Of a stretch of DNA of 64,000 bases, positions 8,137 to 16,615 are shown piece after piece. The notes under the pieces are model-generated. The model did no database searches, was not told where the DNA came from, and saw only the letters and a program-made list of their open reading frames with translations. A program made the position numbers and the translations under genes. This stretch comes from Chrysiogenes arsenatis DSM 11915 (GTDB lineage: Bacteria > Chrysiogenota > Chrysiogenetes > Chrysiogenales > Chrysiogenaceae): positions 62,731 to 126,730 of the forward strand of contig NZ_AWNK01000001.1 in the NCBI RefSeq assembly GCF_000469585.1. The letters are read 5' to 3'. The first letter of the stretch is position 1, and every line of letters begins with the position of its first letter.

Positions 8137-10764
8137 TCATTCTTGAGCGGTCAGCCGTGGCACAAGCTGATGTTTCGCCCACCGCTCTTCTTCATCGCGC
8201 GCTGGTGGTGTTTGACTGCAGGCCACAAAAGCCCAGAGCTCAAATAATCCTCGCTCAATCGCTTTGCCGACCGGCACACCAAGGGCGATGAGGTCGTTCC
8301 CTTTGAGTTGTGGCCGTTGGTAGCGATAGCGGCAGAGGTATTCTTGCAGGAATTGCGCGCCGAGGGTGTTTTTTCCCCGTGCCAGTGCAAGCAGGATAAT
8401 TTCGACGGGTGGTTTGCTGGCAATCTGTAATTGTTTCCAAAACTCTTTTTCGCGCCCGAGGGAAAAGATGATATCTCCAGCCTGCCCATAGCCATAGCGG
8501 ACAATGGCGGCATATTTTTTGGGTGTTTCGCGCAAGATGGGGAATGATTCGCGCGTGTCGGTATCCATGGTTCGCAGGAGTAACGTCAGATACAGGATAT
8601 CTTTGCGCTCTAGTGCGGGTGCTAAAAAGTCATAGGCAATTAACAACTCTTCCAGTGTGTCGATGAGCGTCATGGTTTTGGCATCGTACACCAGTTCAGG
8701 ATGCAGCCCTTGCATAAGGCGCAGTTCAAACAGTCGACGCAAGCACTTGGTGGGTCGCGCTTCGGTAAACATGTGGCGTAATTCGTCATACAGCCGCTTA
8801 TGGCTGACGTGTTGGAGTAAATCAAGGTCACGTGCGCTTTTTATCAGCCGCAGGGTTTGGTCGCCAATGGGAAAATCGTAGCGCTGTTCAAAACGGACGG
8901 CGCGGAACATGCGGGTGGGATCGTCGATGAACGATAGGCTGTGTAAAATACGGATGCGGCGGTCGCGGATGTCTTGCATGCCGCCAAAAAAATCAACTAA
9001 AGCAAAGGTGTTGAGCGAAATCGCCATCGCGTTGATGGTAAAATCGCGGCGGTAGAGGTCGCGCTTGATGGAACTGAGCGAAACGGTGGGGAGCGCGCCA
9101 GGGTGTTCGTAATACTCCGAGCGGCTGGAGGCGATGTCAACCCGTTTACCATCGGCAAGGATGACGATGCTGGTTCCAAAACGTTCGTGCGTGTTGATTC
9201 GCCCACCAAGTTTCTGGGCGATCTGTGTGGCAAAGGTGATCCCTTCACCTTCGACAACGAGGTCAATATCGTGATTCGGGCGGCGCATCATCAAATCGCG
9301 CACCACACCACCAACCAGATACACATTGCGCTCCGCTTCATTGGCGATAGCGGCAATTGATTCAAGCAGTTGGCGCACGTGCGCGCCCGCCACTTCCCCA
9401 AGCAGGCGATAGACATTTTTCTGCTGCGGCCCCGCTTCGGCTTCCCGTTTTTGAGCAACGGTTTTACTGTCGGTTTCGTAGCGATATTCACGTAAAAGGT
9501 CGGTGCGGGTAATAACGCCAACCACTTTTTTCTCGGCGTTCACGATGGGAATCAACCCTTGCAATCCGCGCAAGAGGACGGCTTCAATCGCGTCAAATGG
9601 TGCTTCGGGAGGGAGCGAGGTGATTTCGGTTTCGGCAATAGAGGCAATTTCTTCCATCCCAAGGCCATGTTCGCGTGCTTTAAAGGCGGCGGTTTTGCCG
9701 ACGATGCCATAGAGCGTGTCATTACGGTTCACGACGGGCAGACAGTTAAGCCCTTCACGCCCCAAAAAGGCACATACGCTGGCTATGGTGCTATGCAGGG
9801 TAATGACTTTCGGCGGCGCACTCATGATGGTAGCCGCTTGCTTCATCCGCGCGACAACGGCCTTCATTTGCAGCCAAAAAGCCTCAACTGCCTGCAAAAG
9901 TGTCATGTGATGCACGGTCGCGCTGGCCGCATCGCGGTGCCCATCGCCGTTAAATATGGCGGCAACTTCACGCGCCGAAACAAAACATTTGCTACGGACA
10001 ATGGCATAAATCCGCCCTTCCATCCGCAAAAGAGCGCAAAGGAGGTCGGATTCCTTCATCGTCATAATATTTCCCAGCATCCCCGATACGTCAGGAACGT
10101 ATTGATGAAAATCGGCGTAACACAGCGCAACATTGACGCCGAGAATCATGCGCGTTTCGCTATGCCGCAAAAGGTCGCTGAGAATATGAATTTCGGCATC
10201 CTGCCAATGGCGCGCGAGGAGGCGATCTACCACTTCCATCTCCGCGCCACACTCCAGCAAGTAAGCGGCACTTTGATAGTCGAGCGGCGTGGTCGAGCGG
10301 TAGAGCAGATGACCGGTATCTTCGTGAATGCCAGTCATTAAAAGTGTTGCCAGTGCTGGCGTTATAGCGTGGGATTTTTGACGCAAGAGTTGTGTCATAA
10401 AAGCCGCATTGGAGCCGCAACTACAGATGTTCATTTCGATCAAAGCATTCGGGGGAAGTTCTGTTTCAGGAAGCGGGTGGTGATCATAAATGGTGGTAGG
10501 AACCATGCCGTAGAGCGTAGCAAAAGAGCCTAAACGTTGCGGTTGTGAGGTGTCGACAACTATCAATTCCGTAACGTCTGTGGGGTCGATAGTGCTGGAT
10601 GGTTGAGGCGGATTCGGAAATGGATAGTGTGCTAAATAGCGCTGCACGGTAATGCTGGGCGAATCGACAATCACCACTACCGCGTCGGGATGGAGCTTAC
10701 TTGCAGCTACCATGGACGCGAAGGCATCGAAATCAGGATTCGCATGACTGACGATTATTTGCAC
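8137..10764 (-). CDS. cca: DHH-CBS-tRNA nucleotidyltransferase fusion (CCA- or A-adding enzyme)
   Basis: About 875 residues. The GTG at 10764 is preferred because AGGAAGG stands five bases upstream. A longer GTG start at 10791 is less likely. The N-terminal part is a DHH/DHHA1 phosphoesterase-like domain: SHANPDFDAFAS near residue 5, VVDTSQPQR and the DHHPLPE motif near 100. Two CBS domains follow at roughly 310-430. The C-terminal half is a class II poly(A) polymerase/tRNA nucleotidyltransferase head with LVGGVVRDLMM near 485, HDIDLVVEG and the RRDFTINAMA motif near 580. Such fusions in Aquifex, Deinococcus and Geobacter-type bacteria add A or CCA to tRNA 3' ends. Whether this one adds C, A or both is not decidable here. 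The one tRNA in the window encodes its own CCA. Confidence 0.9.
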   Translation of the reverse strand: MQIIVSHANPDFDAFASMVAASKLHPDAVVVIVDSPSITVQRYLAHYPFPNPPQPSSTIDPTDVTELIVVDTSQPQRLGSFATLYGMVPTTIYDHHPLPETELPPNALIEMNICSCGSNAAFMTQLLRQKSHAITPALATLLMTGIHEDTGHLLYRSTTPLDYQSAAYLLECGAEMEVVDRLLARHWQDAEIHILSDLLRHSETRMILGVNVALCYADFHQYVPDVSGMLGNIMTMKESDLLCALLRMEGRIYAIVRSKCFVSAREVAAIFNGDGHRDAASATVHHMTLLQAVEAFWLQMKAVVARMKQAATIMSAPPKVITLHSTIASVCAFLGREGLNCLPVVNRNDTLYGIVGKTAAFKAREHGLGMEEIASIAETEITSLPPEAPFDAIEAVLLRGLQGLIPIVNAEKKVVGVITRTDLLREYRYETDSKTVAQKREAEAGPQQKNVYRLLGEVAGAHVRQLLESIAAIANEAERNVYLVGGVVRDLMMRRPNHDIDLVVEGEGITFATQIAQKLGGRINTHERFGTSIVILADGKRVDIASSRSEYYEHPGALPTVSLSSIKRDLYRRDFTINAMAISLNTFALVDFFGGMQDIRDRRIRILHSLSFIDDPTRMFRAVRFEQRYDFPIGDQTLRLIKSARDLDLLQHVSHKRLYDELRHMFTEARPTKCLRRLFELRLMQGLHPELVYDAKTMTLIDTLEELLIAYDFLAPALERKDILYLTLLLRTMDTDTRESFPILRETPKKYAAIVRYGYGQAGDIIFSLGREKEFWKQLQIASKPPVEIILLALARGKNTLGAQFLQEYLCRYRYQRPQLKGNDLIALGVPVGKAIERGLFELWAFVACSQTPPARDEEERWAKHQLVPRLTAQE

Positions 10765-10803
10765 GTGACCCTTCCTGCGGTAATGTCTCACTCGCGAAAC
10801 TCA

Positions 10804-10817
10804 CGAGCGCGCGCTCG
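10804..10817. repeat. 14-base perfect palindrome in a divergent promoter region
   Basis: CGAGCGCGCGCTCG is a perfect palindrome between the divergent cca and PHP-phosphatase genes. It could be a regulator binding site or chance in GC-rich sequence. I see no second copy nearby. Confidence 0.25.
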
Positions 10818-10897
10818 CCAGTGTTTCCTTTTGTGCTTCACCATAGTACACTCGCGGTGTGGAATTCCAGCGCGAAACACCTATCAGGAGAGAATAT

Positions 10898-11638
10898 ATG
10901 CAGGATTGGCACGTACACTCCGGCTTTTGCCCTCACGGCAGTGGTCGCTCAACCGAAGAGATCCTTCTGGAACGGATGGAACAGGGCGCAACGCTGGTCG
11001 GCTTTGCCGAACATGCGCCATTCCCTGAAGGGTGTATCGACCCTTCGCCCCTCAGAGATAGTGCGATTCGCGCACAGGATGTTGAGCCGTATCTCGACGA
11101 AGTGGAGCGCTTGCGCGAAAAATATGCCGCCCGGTGTGATGTTCGCATTGGTTTTGAGTTTGATTATCTCCCCGGATACGAAACCACTATACAAGATTTT
11201 ATTGACCGTTATGGTCACCGGATGGATCACGCACTTTTGTCACTGCACTGTTTGCATGATCGCTGTGTTGATTTTTCGGCGGCGGAAATGAAACGGTTAC
11301 TTGATGACCATTTTTCAGGAAATGTGGTGTTACTCTATCACGACTATTATCAAACCTTGGCTCGTGCTATCCGCTCTCCGTGGCGCTTCCCGTTTCCTGT
11401 TGCTATTGGCCACTTTGACTTGGTCAAAAAATTCCGCCCTGACTTCCCGATTGATCCTGCTGTGGCGCTCGAAGCGGCTTTGCCAGCACTTGAAGCGTTG
11501 GCGGGGAGAGGGTTAACGGTTGAAATCAACACGAGCGGATTAAAAAAGCCCTGTCAGGAAATCTACCCAACGCGGGCGATTATTGCCGAACTGCAAAAAC
11601 GGGGAGTGCGGCTGCAATATGGGTCGGACACGCATTAG
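10898..11638 (+). CDS. PHP-family histidinol-phosphatase-like protein, short at the C-terminus
   Basis: The ATG at 10898 is preceded by AGGAG, giving 246 residues. The N-terminal metal motif HVHSGFCPHGSG, the GFAEHAP motif near residue 35 and GFEFDYLPG near 85 place it in the HisJ/HisK branch of PHP phosphoesterases. That branch hydrolyses histidinol phosphate in histidine synthesis. The protein ends exactly at GSDTH, the last metal-ligand motif, with an amber stop. Relatives continue for some 20-25 residues more. A second amber codon follows only four codons later, so readthrough would not restore the tail. It may be a truncated, weakened enzyme or a member of a different PHP subgroup. No other his genes are near. 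Confidence 0.8.
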   Translation: MQDWHVHSGFCPHGSGRSTEEILLERMEQGATLVGFAEHAPFPEGCIDPSPLRDSAIRAQDVEPYLDEVERLREKYAARCDVRIGFEFDYLPGYETTIQDFIDRYGHRMDHALLSLHCLHDRCVDFSAAEMKRLLDDHFSGNVVLLYHDYYQTLARAIRSPWRFPFPVAIGHFDLVKKFRPDFPIDPAVALEAALPALEALAGRGLTVEINTSGLKKPCQEIYPTRAIIAELQKRGVRLQYGSDTH

Positions 11639-11649
11639 CCAAAGAGCAA

Positions 11650-12075
11650 TTAGTGCTTCCGTCCACAATTACAATCATCATCATGCGGTATTCCGTAGCC
11701 ACCAAAAAAACGACTGAGCGGCACGCGGTAGCGGCTAAAAAGGCGATAGGCGATATCGAAACAAGGGCGCAAAATTGGCCATCCGGTTGGAGCAGCAAGC
11801 CACCCAAGCCCAACAGCGCGGTACGCGTGACGAAAAACATCCATACCGGTAATCAGCGAACGATCAGGTCGGATGGCGTGGACGGTGCGATTCAGCTCCC
11901 GCCACGTGGTGCCATAGTCACTTGGCACAAAGCTAGCACAGGCGATGTCTTGAAACGCGAGCAAGCCATGGTGGTTGCGATTTTGGAAAAATTCGATGGT
12001 ACGGCGACAGAATGGGCAAGCGCCATCGTAGAGGATTTTTAGCTGCCAATGCGGATTGGCATCGTTGTCATGCAT
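11650..12075 (-). CDS. DCC-family thiol-disulfide oxidoreductase-like protein (DUF393)
   Basis: About 141 residues from the ATG at 12075. The longer open frame from 12111 would start inside the asd terminator, so it is not used. The motif LYDGACPFCRR near residue 13 is the DxxCPxC signature of the DCC/DUF393 family, proteins with a thioredoxin-like fold of poorly known function. The C-terminus ends in a short Asp/Cys/His run (DDDCNCGRKH), which might bind metal. It converges on the PHP phosphatase gene with 11 bases between the stops. It is separated from asd by a terminator, so it is probably expressed on its own. Confidence 0.82.
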   Translation of the reverse strand: MHDNDANPHWQLKILYDGACPFCRRTIEFFQNRNHHGLLAFQDIACASFVPSDYGTTWRELNRTVHAIRPDRSLITGMDVFRHAYRAVGLGWLAAPTGWPILRPCFDIAYRLFSRYRVPLSRFFGGYGIPHDDDCNCGRKH

Positions 12076-12090
12076 AGTCACCGACCTACC

Positions 12091-12132
12091 AAAAGAAAAA
12101 CCACCTGCCATTCCGATGAAACGACAGGTGGT
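12091..12132 (-). terminator. Rho-independent terminator of asd
   Basis: Downstream of the asd stop on the minus strand, ACCACCTG pairs with CAGGTGGT around a 17-base loop, followed by TTTTTCTTTT. The pairing is perfect over eight bases and the U-tract is clear. Confidence 0.85.
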
Positions 12133-12141
12133 ACGAGTGAA

Positions 12142-13161
12142 TTACTTAATCAGTAATTCCGCAATCTGAATGGCGTTCAGCGCCGCCCCTTTGCGAAGCT
12201 GATCACCAACAACCCAGAAGGTCAAGCCGTTATCAAAGGCCAGATCTTTGCGGATCCGTCCCACTTCGCAGTCATCTTTGCCGGCCACAAAGAGCGGCAT
12301 CGGATAGATTTTGTTGGGCAAATCGTCAACCACTTTTACCCCAGGAGCCGCATTCAGCAGTTCACGCGCTTTGGCTGGAGTAATCTCTTTTTCGGTTTCA
12401 ATGGTAACGGATTCTGAATGCGCCGAAATGACCGGCACGCGCACGCAAGTGGCCGATACGCGGATATCTTCTAATCCCATAATTTTACGGGTTTCGTAGA
12501 ACATCTTCATTTCTTCACGCGTATAGCCATTTTCCTGCGGTGTATCGATGTGCGGAATGACGTTGTAAAGAAGCTGATACGGGAACGTGCTAATCGTGAG
12601 TGGTTGCCCTTCGTGATGTTGGCGTCCCTGATCTTGTAGTTCGTACATCCCCTTGGCACCAGCTCCAGAAGAAGACTGATAGGAAGAAACGATAACCCGT
12701 TTAACGGTGCCGTAGTCGTGCAGCGGCTTGAGCGCAACGACCATAATAATGGTGGTACAGTTTGGGTTGGCGATAATCCCCTGATGCTTAAAGGCATCTT
12801 GCGGGTTGACTTCAGGAACCACCAGCGGCACGCCTGCATCCATACGGAACGCCGAGCTGTTATCGACGACAACAGCACCAGCCGCTGCGGCAATCGGGCC
12901 GAATTCTTTACTGATCGAACCACCCGCCGAAAACAGGGCAATATCAATATTCTTAAATGAATCTTTCGTCAGGGCATCGATGGTGTATTCTTTCCCTTTG
13001 AACGTCACCTTTTTTCCAGCAGAGCGTGGCGAGGCAAGAAGTGTTAAGTTTTCAATAGGGAAATTGCGTTCTGCAAGGATGTCAAGAAAGACTTCTCCGA
13101 CCGCGCCAGTGGCACCGACAACGGCCACGTTGTAGCGATCTTTTTTCTGTAGCGTAGACAT
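12142..13161 (-). CDS. asd: Aspartate-semialdehyde dehydrogenase
   Basis: A 339-residue NADPH-dependent enzyme that reduces aspartyl phosphate to aspartate semialdehyde. This is the branch point to lysine, diaminopimelate, threonine and methionine. The N-terminal VVGATGAVGEVFL is the nucleotide-binding turn. The active-site Cys lies in NPNCTTI near residue 133, and the SYQSSSGAGAKG block and the late RIRKD segment are typical. Length is normal. GGAGG precedes the ATG. A clear terminator follows, and prs starts divergently 160 bases away, so asd is probably monocistronic. Confidence 0.96.
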   Translation of the reverse strand: MSTLQKKDRYNVAVVGATGAVGEVFLDILAERNFPIENLTLLASPRSAGKKVTFKGKEYTIDALTKDSFKNIDIALFSAGGSISKEFGPIAAAAGAVVVDNSSAFRMDAGVPLVVPEVNPQDAFKHQGIIANPNCTTIIMVVALKPLHDYGTVKRVIVSSYQSSSGAGAKGMYELQDQGRQHHEGQPLTISTFPYQLLYNVIPHIDTPQENGYTREEMKMFYETRKIMGLEDIRVSATCVRVPVISAHSESVTIETEKEITPAKARELLNAAPGVKVVDDLPNKIYPMPLFVAGKDDCEVGRIRKDLAFDNGLTFWVVGDQLRKGAALNAIQIAELLIK

Positions 13162-13243
13162 GGTGTTCCTCCAAAAAGGGCACTTCAGATTTTTAAACAG
13201 GGGCGTTTATATCATGGATAACAAAAATTTCAGCTCTTTTTTC

Positions 13244-13272
13244 TTGCTTGCATCTGCGGAGTCGGGCATAAA
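13244..13272 (+). promoter_or_regulatory. Possible sigma70 promoter for prs
   Basis: TTGCTT and CATAAA stand 17 bases apart about 50 bases upstream of prs. The match to the consensus is moderate, but the position is sensible for a gene starting divergently from asd. Confidence 0.3.
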
Positions 13273-13323
13273 CCATCTTTGATTTTTTCTGATAACGGTA
13301 CTTTGAGATGAGGAGCTTGAGTG

Positions 13324-14265
13324 ATGAAAAATGACATTGTAGTGATTTCAGGGAATGCCAGCCGCGAATTAGCGGGGATGATTTGCACCGAGTTAGGAAT
13401 GCCGCTGGGCGATGCTTTTGTCGGACGTTTCAGCGACGGAGAAACGCGCGTGAAAATCAACGAAAACGTTCGCGGTCGTGATGTTTTCGTGGTGCAATCA
13501 ACGTGCAGCCCCGTGAATGAACACTTGATGGAACTTCTCATCATGTGCGATGCGCTGAAGCGTGCTTCGGCAAACAGCATCACTGCCGTTATCCCGTATT
13601 TTGGCTACGCCAGACAAGACCGCAAAGCTGAGCCACGCGTACCGATCACCGCCAAGATGGTGGCCGATTTACTGCAAACGGTCGGTGTCACACGCCTGTT
13701 GACGATGGACTTGCACGCGGGGCAAATTCAGGGCTACTTCAATATTCCCGTCGATAACCTGTATGCTATGCCGATTCTGGTTGATCATATCCGCAAAAAA
13801 CAACTCGATAACCTTGTGGTTGTCAGCCCCGATGCTGGTGGCATGGAGCGGGCGCGGGCGTTTGCTAAGGCACTTGATGCAGGTTTAGCAATGATTGATA
13901 AGCGACGTACCGCTCCCAACGTGGCCGAAGTGATGAACGTCATCGGCGATGTTGAGGGGAAAAATCTTGCGATTGTGGACGATATTATTGACACCGCGGG
14001 AACCATTTGTCACGCGGTCCACGCTCTGAAAGAGCGCGGTGCCAACGATATTTACGGGGTTTGCACCCATCCTGTCTTCAGTGGCCCTGCCATTGAGCGG
14101 ATCAATCAGACGCCGTTTAAAGAGGTTTTAACAACGGATACAATATCGCTTAAAGGTGGCAATGGTGGCTGCGATAAGGTGCGGGTGGTGACGGTAGCGA
14201 AACTGATTGCTACCGCGATCAACCGGATTAACCATTCAAAAAGTATTAGTTCGCTCTTTGTGTAA
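13324..14265 (+). CDS. prs: Ribose-phosphate pyrophosphokinase
   Basis: A class I PRPP synthetase of about 313 residues, converting ribose 5-phosphate and ATP to PRPP for purine, pyrimidine, histidine and NAD synthesis. FSDGETRVKI near residue 37, PYFGYARQDRK near 95, the metal-binding DLHAGQIQGYF near 130 and the PRPP loop VDDIIDTAGT near 220 are all canonical. A GTG at 13321 immediately precedes the ATG used here, and GAGGAG lies upstream. It leads the run prs-pth-dnaB-ogt. In many bacteria rplY lies between prs and pth, but here pth follows directly. Confidence 0.97.
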   Translation: MKNDIVVISGNASRELAGMICTELGMPLGDAFVGRFSDGETRVKINENVRGRDVFVVQSTCSPVNEHLMELLIMCDALKRASANSITAVIPYFGYARQDRKAEPRVPITAKMVADLLQTVGVTRLLTMDLHAGQIQGYFNIPVDNLYAMPILVDHIRKKQLDNLVVVSPDAGGMERARAFAKALDAGLAMIDKRRTAPNVAEVMNVIGDVEGKNLAIVDDIIDTAGTICHAVHALKERGANDIYGVCTHPVFSGPAIERINQTPFKEVLTTDTISLKGGNGGCDKVRVVTVAKLIATAINRINHSKSISSLFV

Positions 14266-14286
14266 CCAAGCGAGTTGTTGCGTGAT

Positions 14287-14856
14287 ATGCAGATAATCGT
14301 TGGACTCGGCAATCCGGGCGACAAGTACAGCCAGACACGGCATAATATTGGATTTCATGTTATCGAAGCCCTTGCAAAAAGGGCTTCGGTCGTTTCGTTT
14401 CGCGACAAATTCAGTGCACGCATAGCCGAAGCAACACTCGTTGGCGAAAGGGTGGTTTTCGTTAAGCCGCAAACCTTTATGAATCTCAGTGGTAATGCGC
14501 TTTCACAAATATTAACGTGGTACAAACTTCCCATTACGGACACCATCGTGATCCATGACGATCTCGACCTGCCGTTTGGCACGCTGCGCCTTCGGCGCGG
14601 TGGCGGCGCCGGGGGACACAATGGCGTGAGCGATATTGTCCGCAAGTGTGGTGGTGCGGAATCGATTCGCGTCCGCTGTGGTATCGGTCGCCCGACACCG
14701 CCAATGGCGGTTGCCGATTATGTGCTGAGTGGTTTTTCGGGTGAAGAAAAAGGGGCACTTGAATCATTTGTGCTACGCAGCGCCGATGCGGTAGAATGCG
14801 TTGTGCGCGATGGGTTGACGGTTGCTATGAATACGTTTAACGGCAAAGGGAAATAA
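14287..14856 (+). CDS. pth: Peptidyl-tRNA hydrolase
   Basis: About 189 residues from the ATG at 14287 (MQIIVGLGNPG). This start fits the family far better than the TTG at 14275. The enzyme frees tRNA from stalled peptidyl-tRNA. The catalytic His lies in TRHNIGFHV near residue 20, with FMNLSGNAL near 68 and HDDLDLPFG near 92. The GGGAGGHNGVSD block near 108 is intact. It is followed after 12 bases by dnaB. Confidence 0.96.
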   Translation: MQIIVGLGNPGDKYSQTRHNIGFHVIEALAKRASVVSFRDKFSARIAEATLVGERVVFVKPQTFMNLSGNALSQILTWYKLPITDTIVIHDDLDLPFGTLRLRRGGGAGGHNGVSDIVRKCGGAESIRVRCGIGRPTPPMAVADYVLSGFSGEEKGALESFVLRSADAVECVVRDGLTVAMNTFNGKGK

Positions 14857-14868
14857 CTCCGAGGTTCT

Positions 14869-16203
14869 ATGGAAAACAGTATCATCAAAGTCCCGCCCCA
14901 TAGCCTAGAAGCCGAACAAGCGGTGATTGGCTCATGCCTGATTGACGATAAAGCCATCGCGCGAGTCGTTGAAGTGATTGGCTACGAGGATTTTTACCTT
15001 GAATCGCATCGCCATGTTTTCCAAGCGTTGTGCGAAATGTTTAACCGTGGCGAGCCTGCTGACTATTTAACCCTTTCAGAAGCGCTCAAACGGAAACAAC
15101 TGCTGGAGCGATGCGGCGGGTTGACGTTCCTCGTCGCGCTGACTTCGCAAACGGTCAGTAGCGCGAACGTCACCTATTACGCCAAAATCGTGAAGGAAAA
15201 GTCGATTTCGCGACAGCTGATTGAAGTTGGCACCGAGGTGGTGGAAAAAGGGTATCAAAGCGATCAGGATTCGGAATACCTGCTCGATTATGTCGAAAAC
15301 CGTGTCTTTGCGATTTCGCAAGGCCGCGTCAAAAAGAGCTTTCACCACATCTTTGAAATCACTAAAAGCGTCTATTTGCGGATCGAAGCGCTTTATGAAA
15401 AAAAGACCAAAATCACTGGCGTGCCAAGCGCCTTTATTGATCTGGATAATATGACGAGCGGCTTTCAGCCTTCTGACCTGATTATTATTGCCGGACGTCC
15501 GGCGATGGGGAAAACCGCCTTTGCGCTGAACATTGCACAAAACGCCGCGCAGGAGCGCTATGGCAATCATAAAGTTGCGGTTTTTTCGTTGGAAATGAGC
15601 GAAGAACAATTGGTTATGCGGATGCTCTGCTCGCAAGCCGGTGTTGACGCGGGACGGGTGCGGACGGGGAATTTAAACAAGGAAGATTGGTCGAATCTGG
15701 CGCTTGCGACCGGAGAACTGAGCGAACTCGATATTTTCATTGATGATACGCCAAGTATTTCCGTGCTGGAAATTCGCGCCAAATGCCGCCGTCTGCAGGC
15801 CGATAAAGGGCTTGATATGGTGATTGTGGACTACTTACAACTCGTCGGTGGCGGGAATAAAGAAAGCCGCGAACAGCAGATTTCGGAAATTTCCCGCTCG
15901 TTGAAGTCGTTAGCCAAAGAACTGCACATTCCCGTGTTGGCGCTCAGCCAGTTGAACCGTAGCGTGGAACAGCGTGCCGATAAACGGCCTATGCCATCGG
16001 ATTTGCGCGAATCAGGAGCGATTGAGCAGGATGCCGATATTATCCTCTTTATTTATCGTGACGAAGTGTATCACCCCGATACGGCGGATCGGAACATTGC
16101 TGAAGTGATCATCGGCAAGCAGCGAAGCGGGCCGACAGGAACAGCAAAGCTCCTGTTCCGGAAGGAGTTGACACGTTTTGAAAATCTTGAGCAGCATTAT
16201 TAA
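14869..16203 (+). CDS. dnaB: Replicative DNA helicase DnaB
   Basis: A 444-residue hexameric helicase of the replication fork. The N-terminal domain opens with PPHSLEAEQAVIGS, the family hallmark. The RecA-like domain has Walker A AGRPAMGKTAFAL near residue 208 and DMVIVDYLQLV near 312. These are followed by LALSQLNRSVEQR and SDLRESGAIEQDAD. Length is normal and no intein interrupts the Walker loop. The end of the gene overlaps the next gene by 26 bases. Confidence 0.97.
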   Translation: MENSIIKVPPHSLEAEQAVIGSCLIDDKAIARVVEVIGYEDFYLESHRHVFQALCEMFNRGEPADYLTLSEALKRKQLLERCGGLTFLVALTSQTVSSANVTYYAKIVKEKSISRQLIEVGTEVVEKGYQSDQDSEYLLDYVENRVFAISQGRVKKSFHHIFEITKSVYLRIEALYEKKTKITGVPSAFIDLDNMTSGFQPSDLIIIAGRPAMGKTAFALNIAQNAAQERYGNHKVAVFSLEMSEEQLVMRMLCSQAGVDAGRVRTGNLNKEDWSNLALATGELSELDIFIDDTPSISVLEIRAKCRRLQADKGLDMVIVDYLQLVGGGNKESREQQISEISRSLKSLAKELHIPVLALSQLNRSVEQRADKRPMPSDLRESGAIEQDADIILFIYRDEVYHPDTADRNIAEVIIGKQRSGPTGTAKLLFRKELTRFENLEQHY

Positions 16204-16537
16204 ACCCACCCACAAGCCCATCACCCCTTTTCAATGGCGCGTCTATGCCGCCCTTTTGTTGATTCCGCGAGGGTCAGTAACCACGTACGGGTTACTGGCT
16301 CGCTATCTGGGGTGCGGTTCGGCACAAGCCGTCGGGCAAGCACTTCGCCGCAACCCTTTCGCGCCGGATGTCCCCTGCCATCGTGTGATTACGTCAAACC
16401 TGTGTATTGGTGGCTTTTCGGGGCAAAGAGAAGGGGAGCAGATCGCAAAAAAACTCACTTTGTTGACTGCCGAAGGGGTTGAGTTTCACAATAGCGCCCT
16501 GAAAGACCCTCGGCAAATTTTCCATTTCCCTACTTGA
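16178..16537 (+). CDS. Methylated-DNA-cysteine S-methyltransferase domain protein
   Basis: A 119-residue protein made of the alkyltransferase DNA-binding and active-site domain alone. The motif PCHRVI near residue 68 has the acceptor Cys, and GGFSGQ a little later is typical. The protein should remove alkyl groups from O6-alkylguanine. The Cys is present, so it is not an ATL-type (Trp) homologue. It lacks the N-terminal ribonuclease-like domain of Ogt and Ada. The TTG start at 16178 is chosen because GGAAGGAG stands about nine bases upstream inside dnaB, giving a 26-base overlap and probable translational coupling. Confidence 0.85.
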   Translation: MKILSSIIKPTHKPITPFQWRVYAALLLIPRGSVTTYGLLARYLGCGSAQAVGQALRRNPFAPDVPCHRVITSNLCIGGFSGQREGEQIAKKLTLLTAEGVEFHNSALKDPRQIFHFPT

Positions 16538-16615
16538 AAATTTCAATAATCGGCGTATACCGGATTTGCTTTTCATTTCCCTTCTGCCCGAAGTGACAGA
16601 GAAAGGTCTTTTCCC

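Noticed and set aside
7094-8146. A long open frame opposite the DAHP synthase gene
   Set aside because: It mirrors the codon pattern of the real gene on the other strand and has no recognisable domain or start signal.
11636-11653. Amber readthrough or pyrrolysine at the end of the PHP phosphatase gene
   Set aside because: The second amber codon comes only four codons later, so readthrough would not restore the missing tail, and no pyrrolysine genes are in view.
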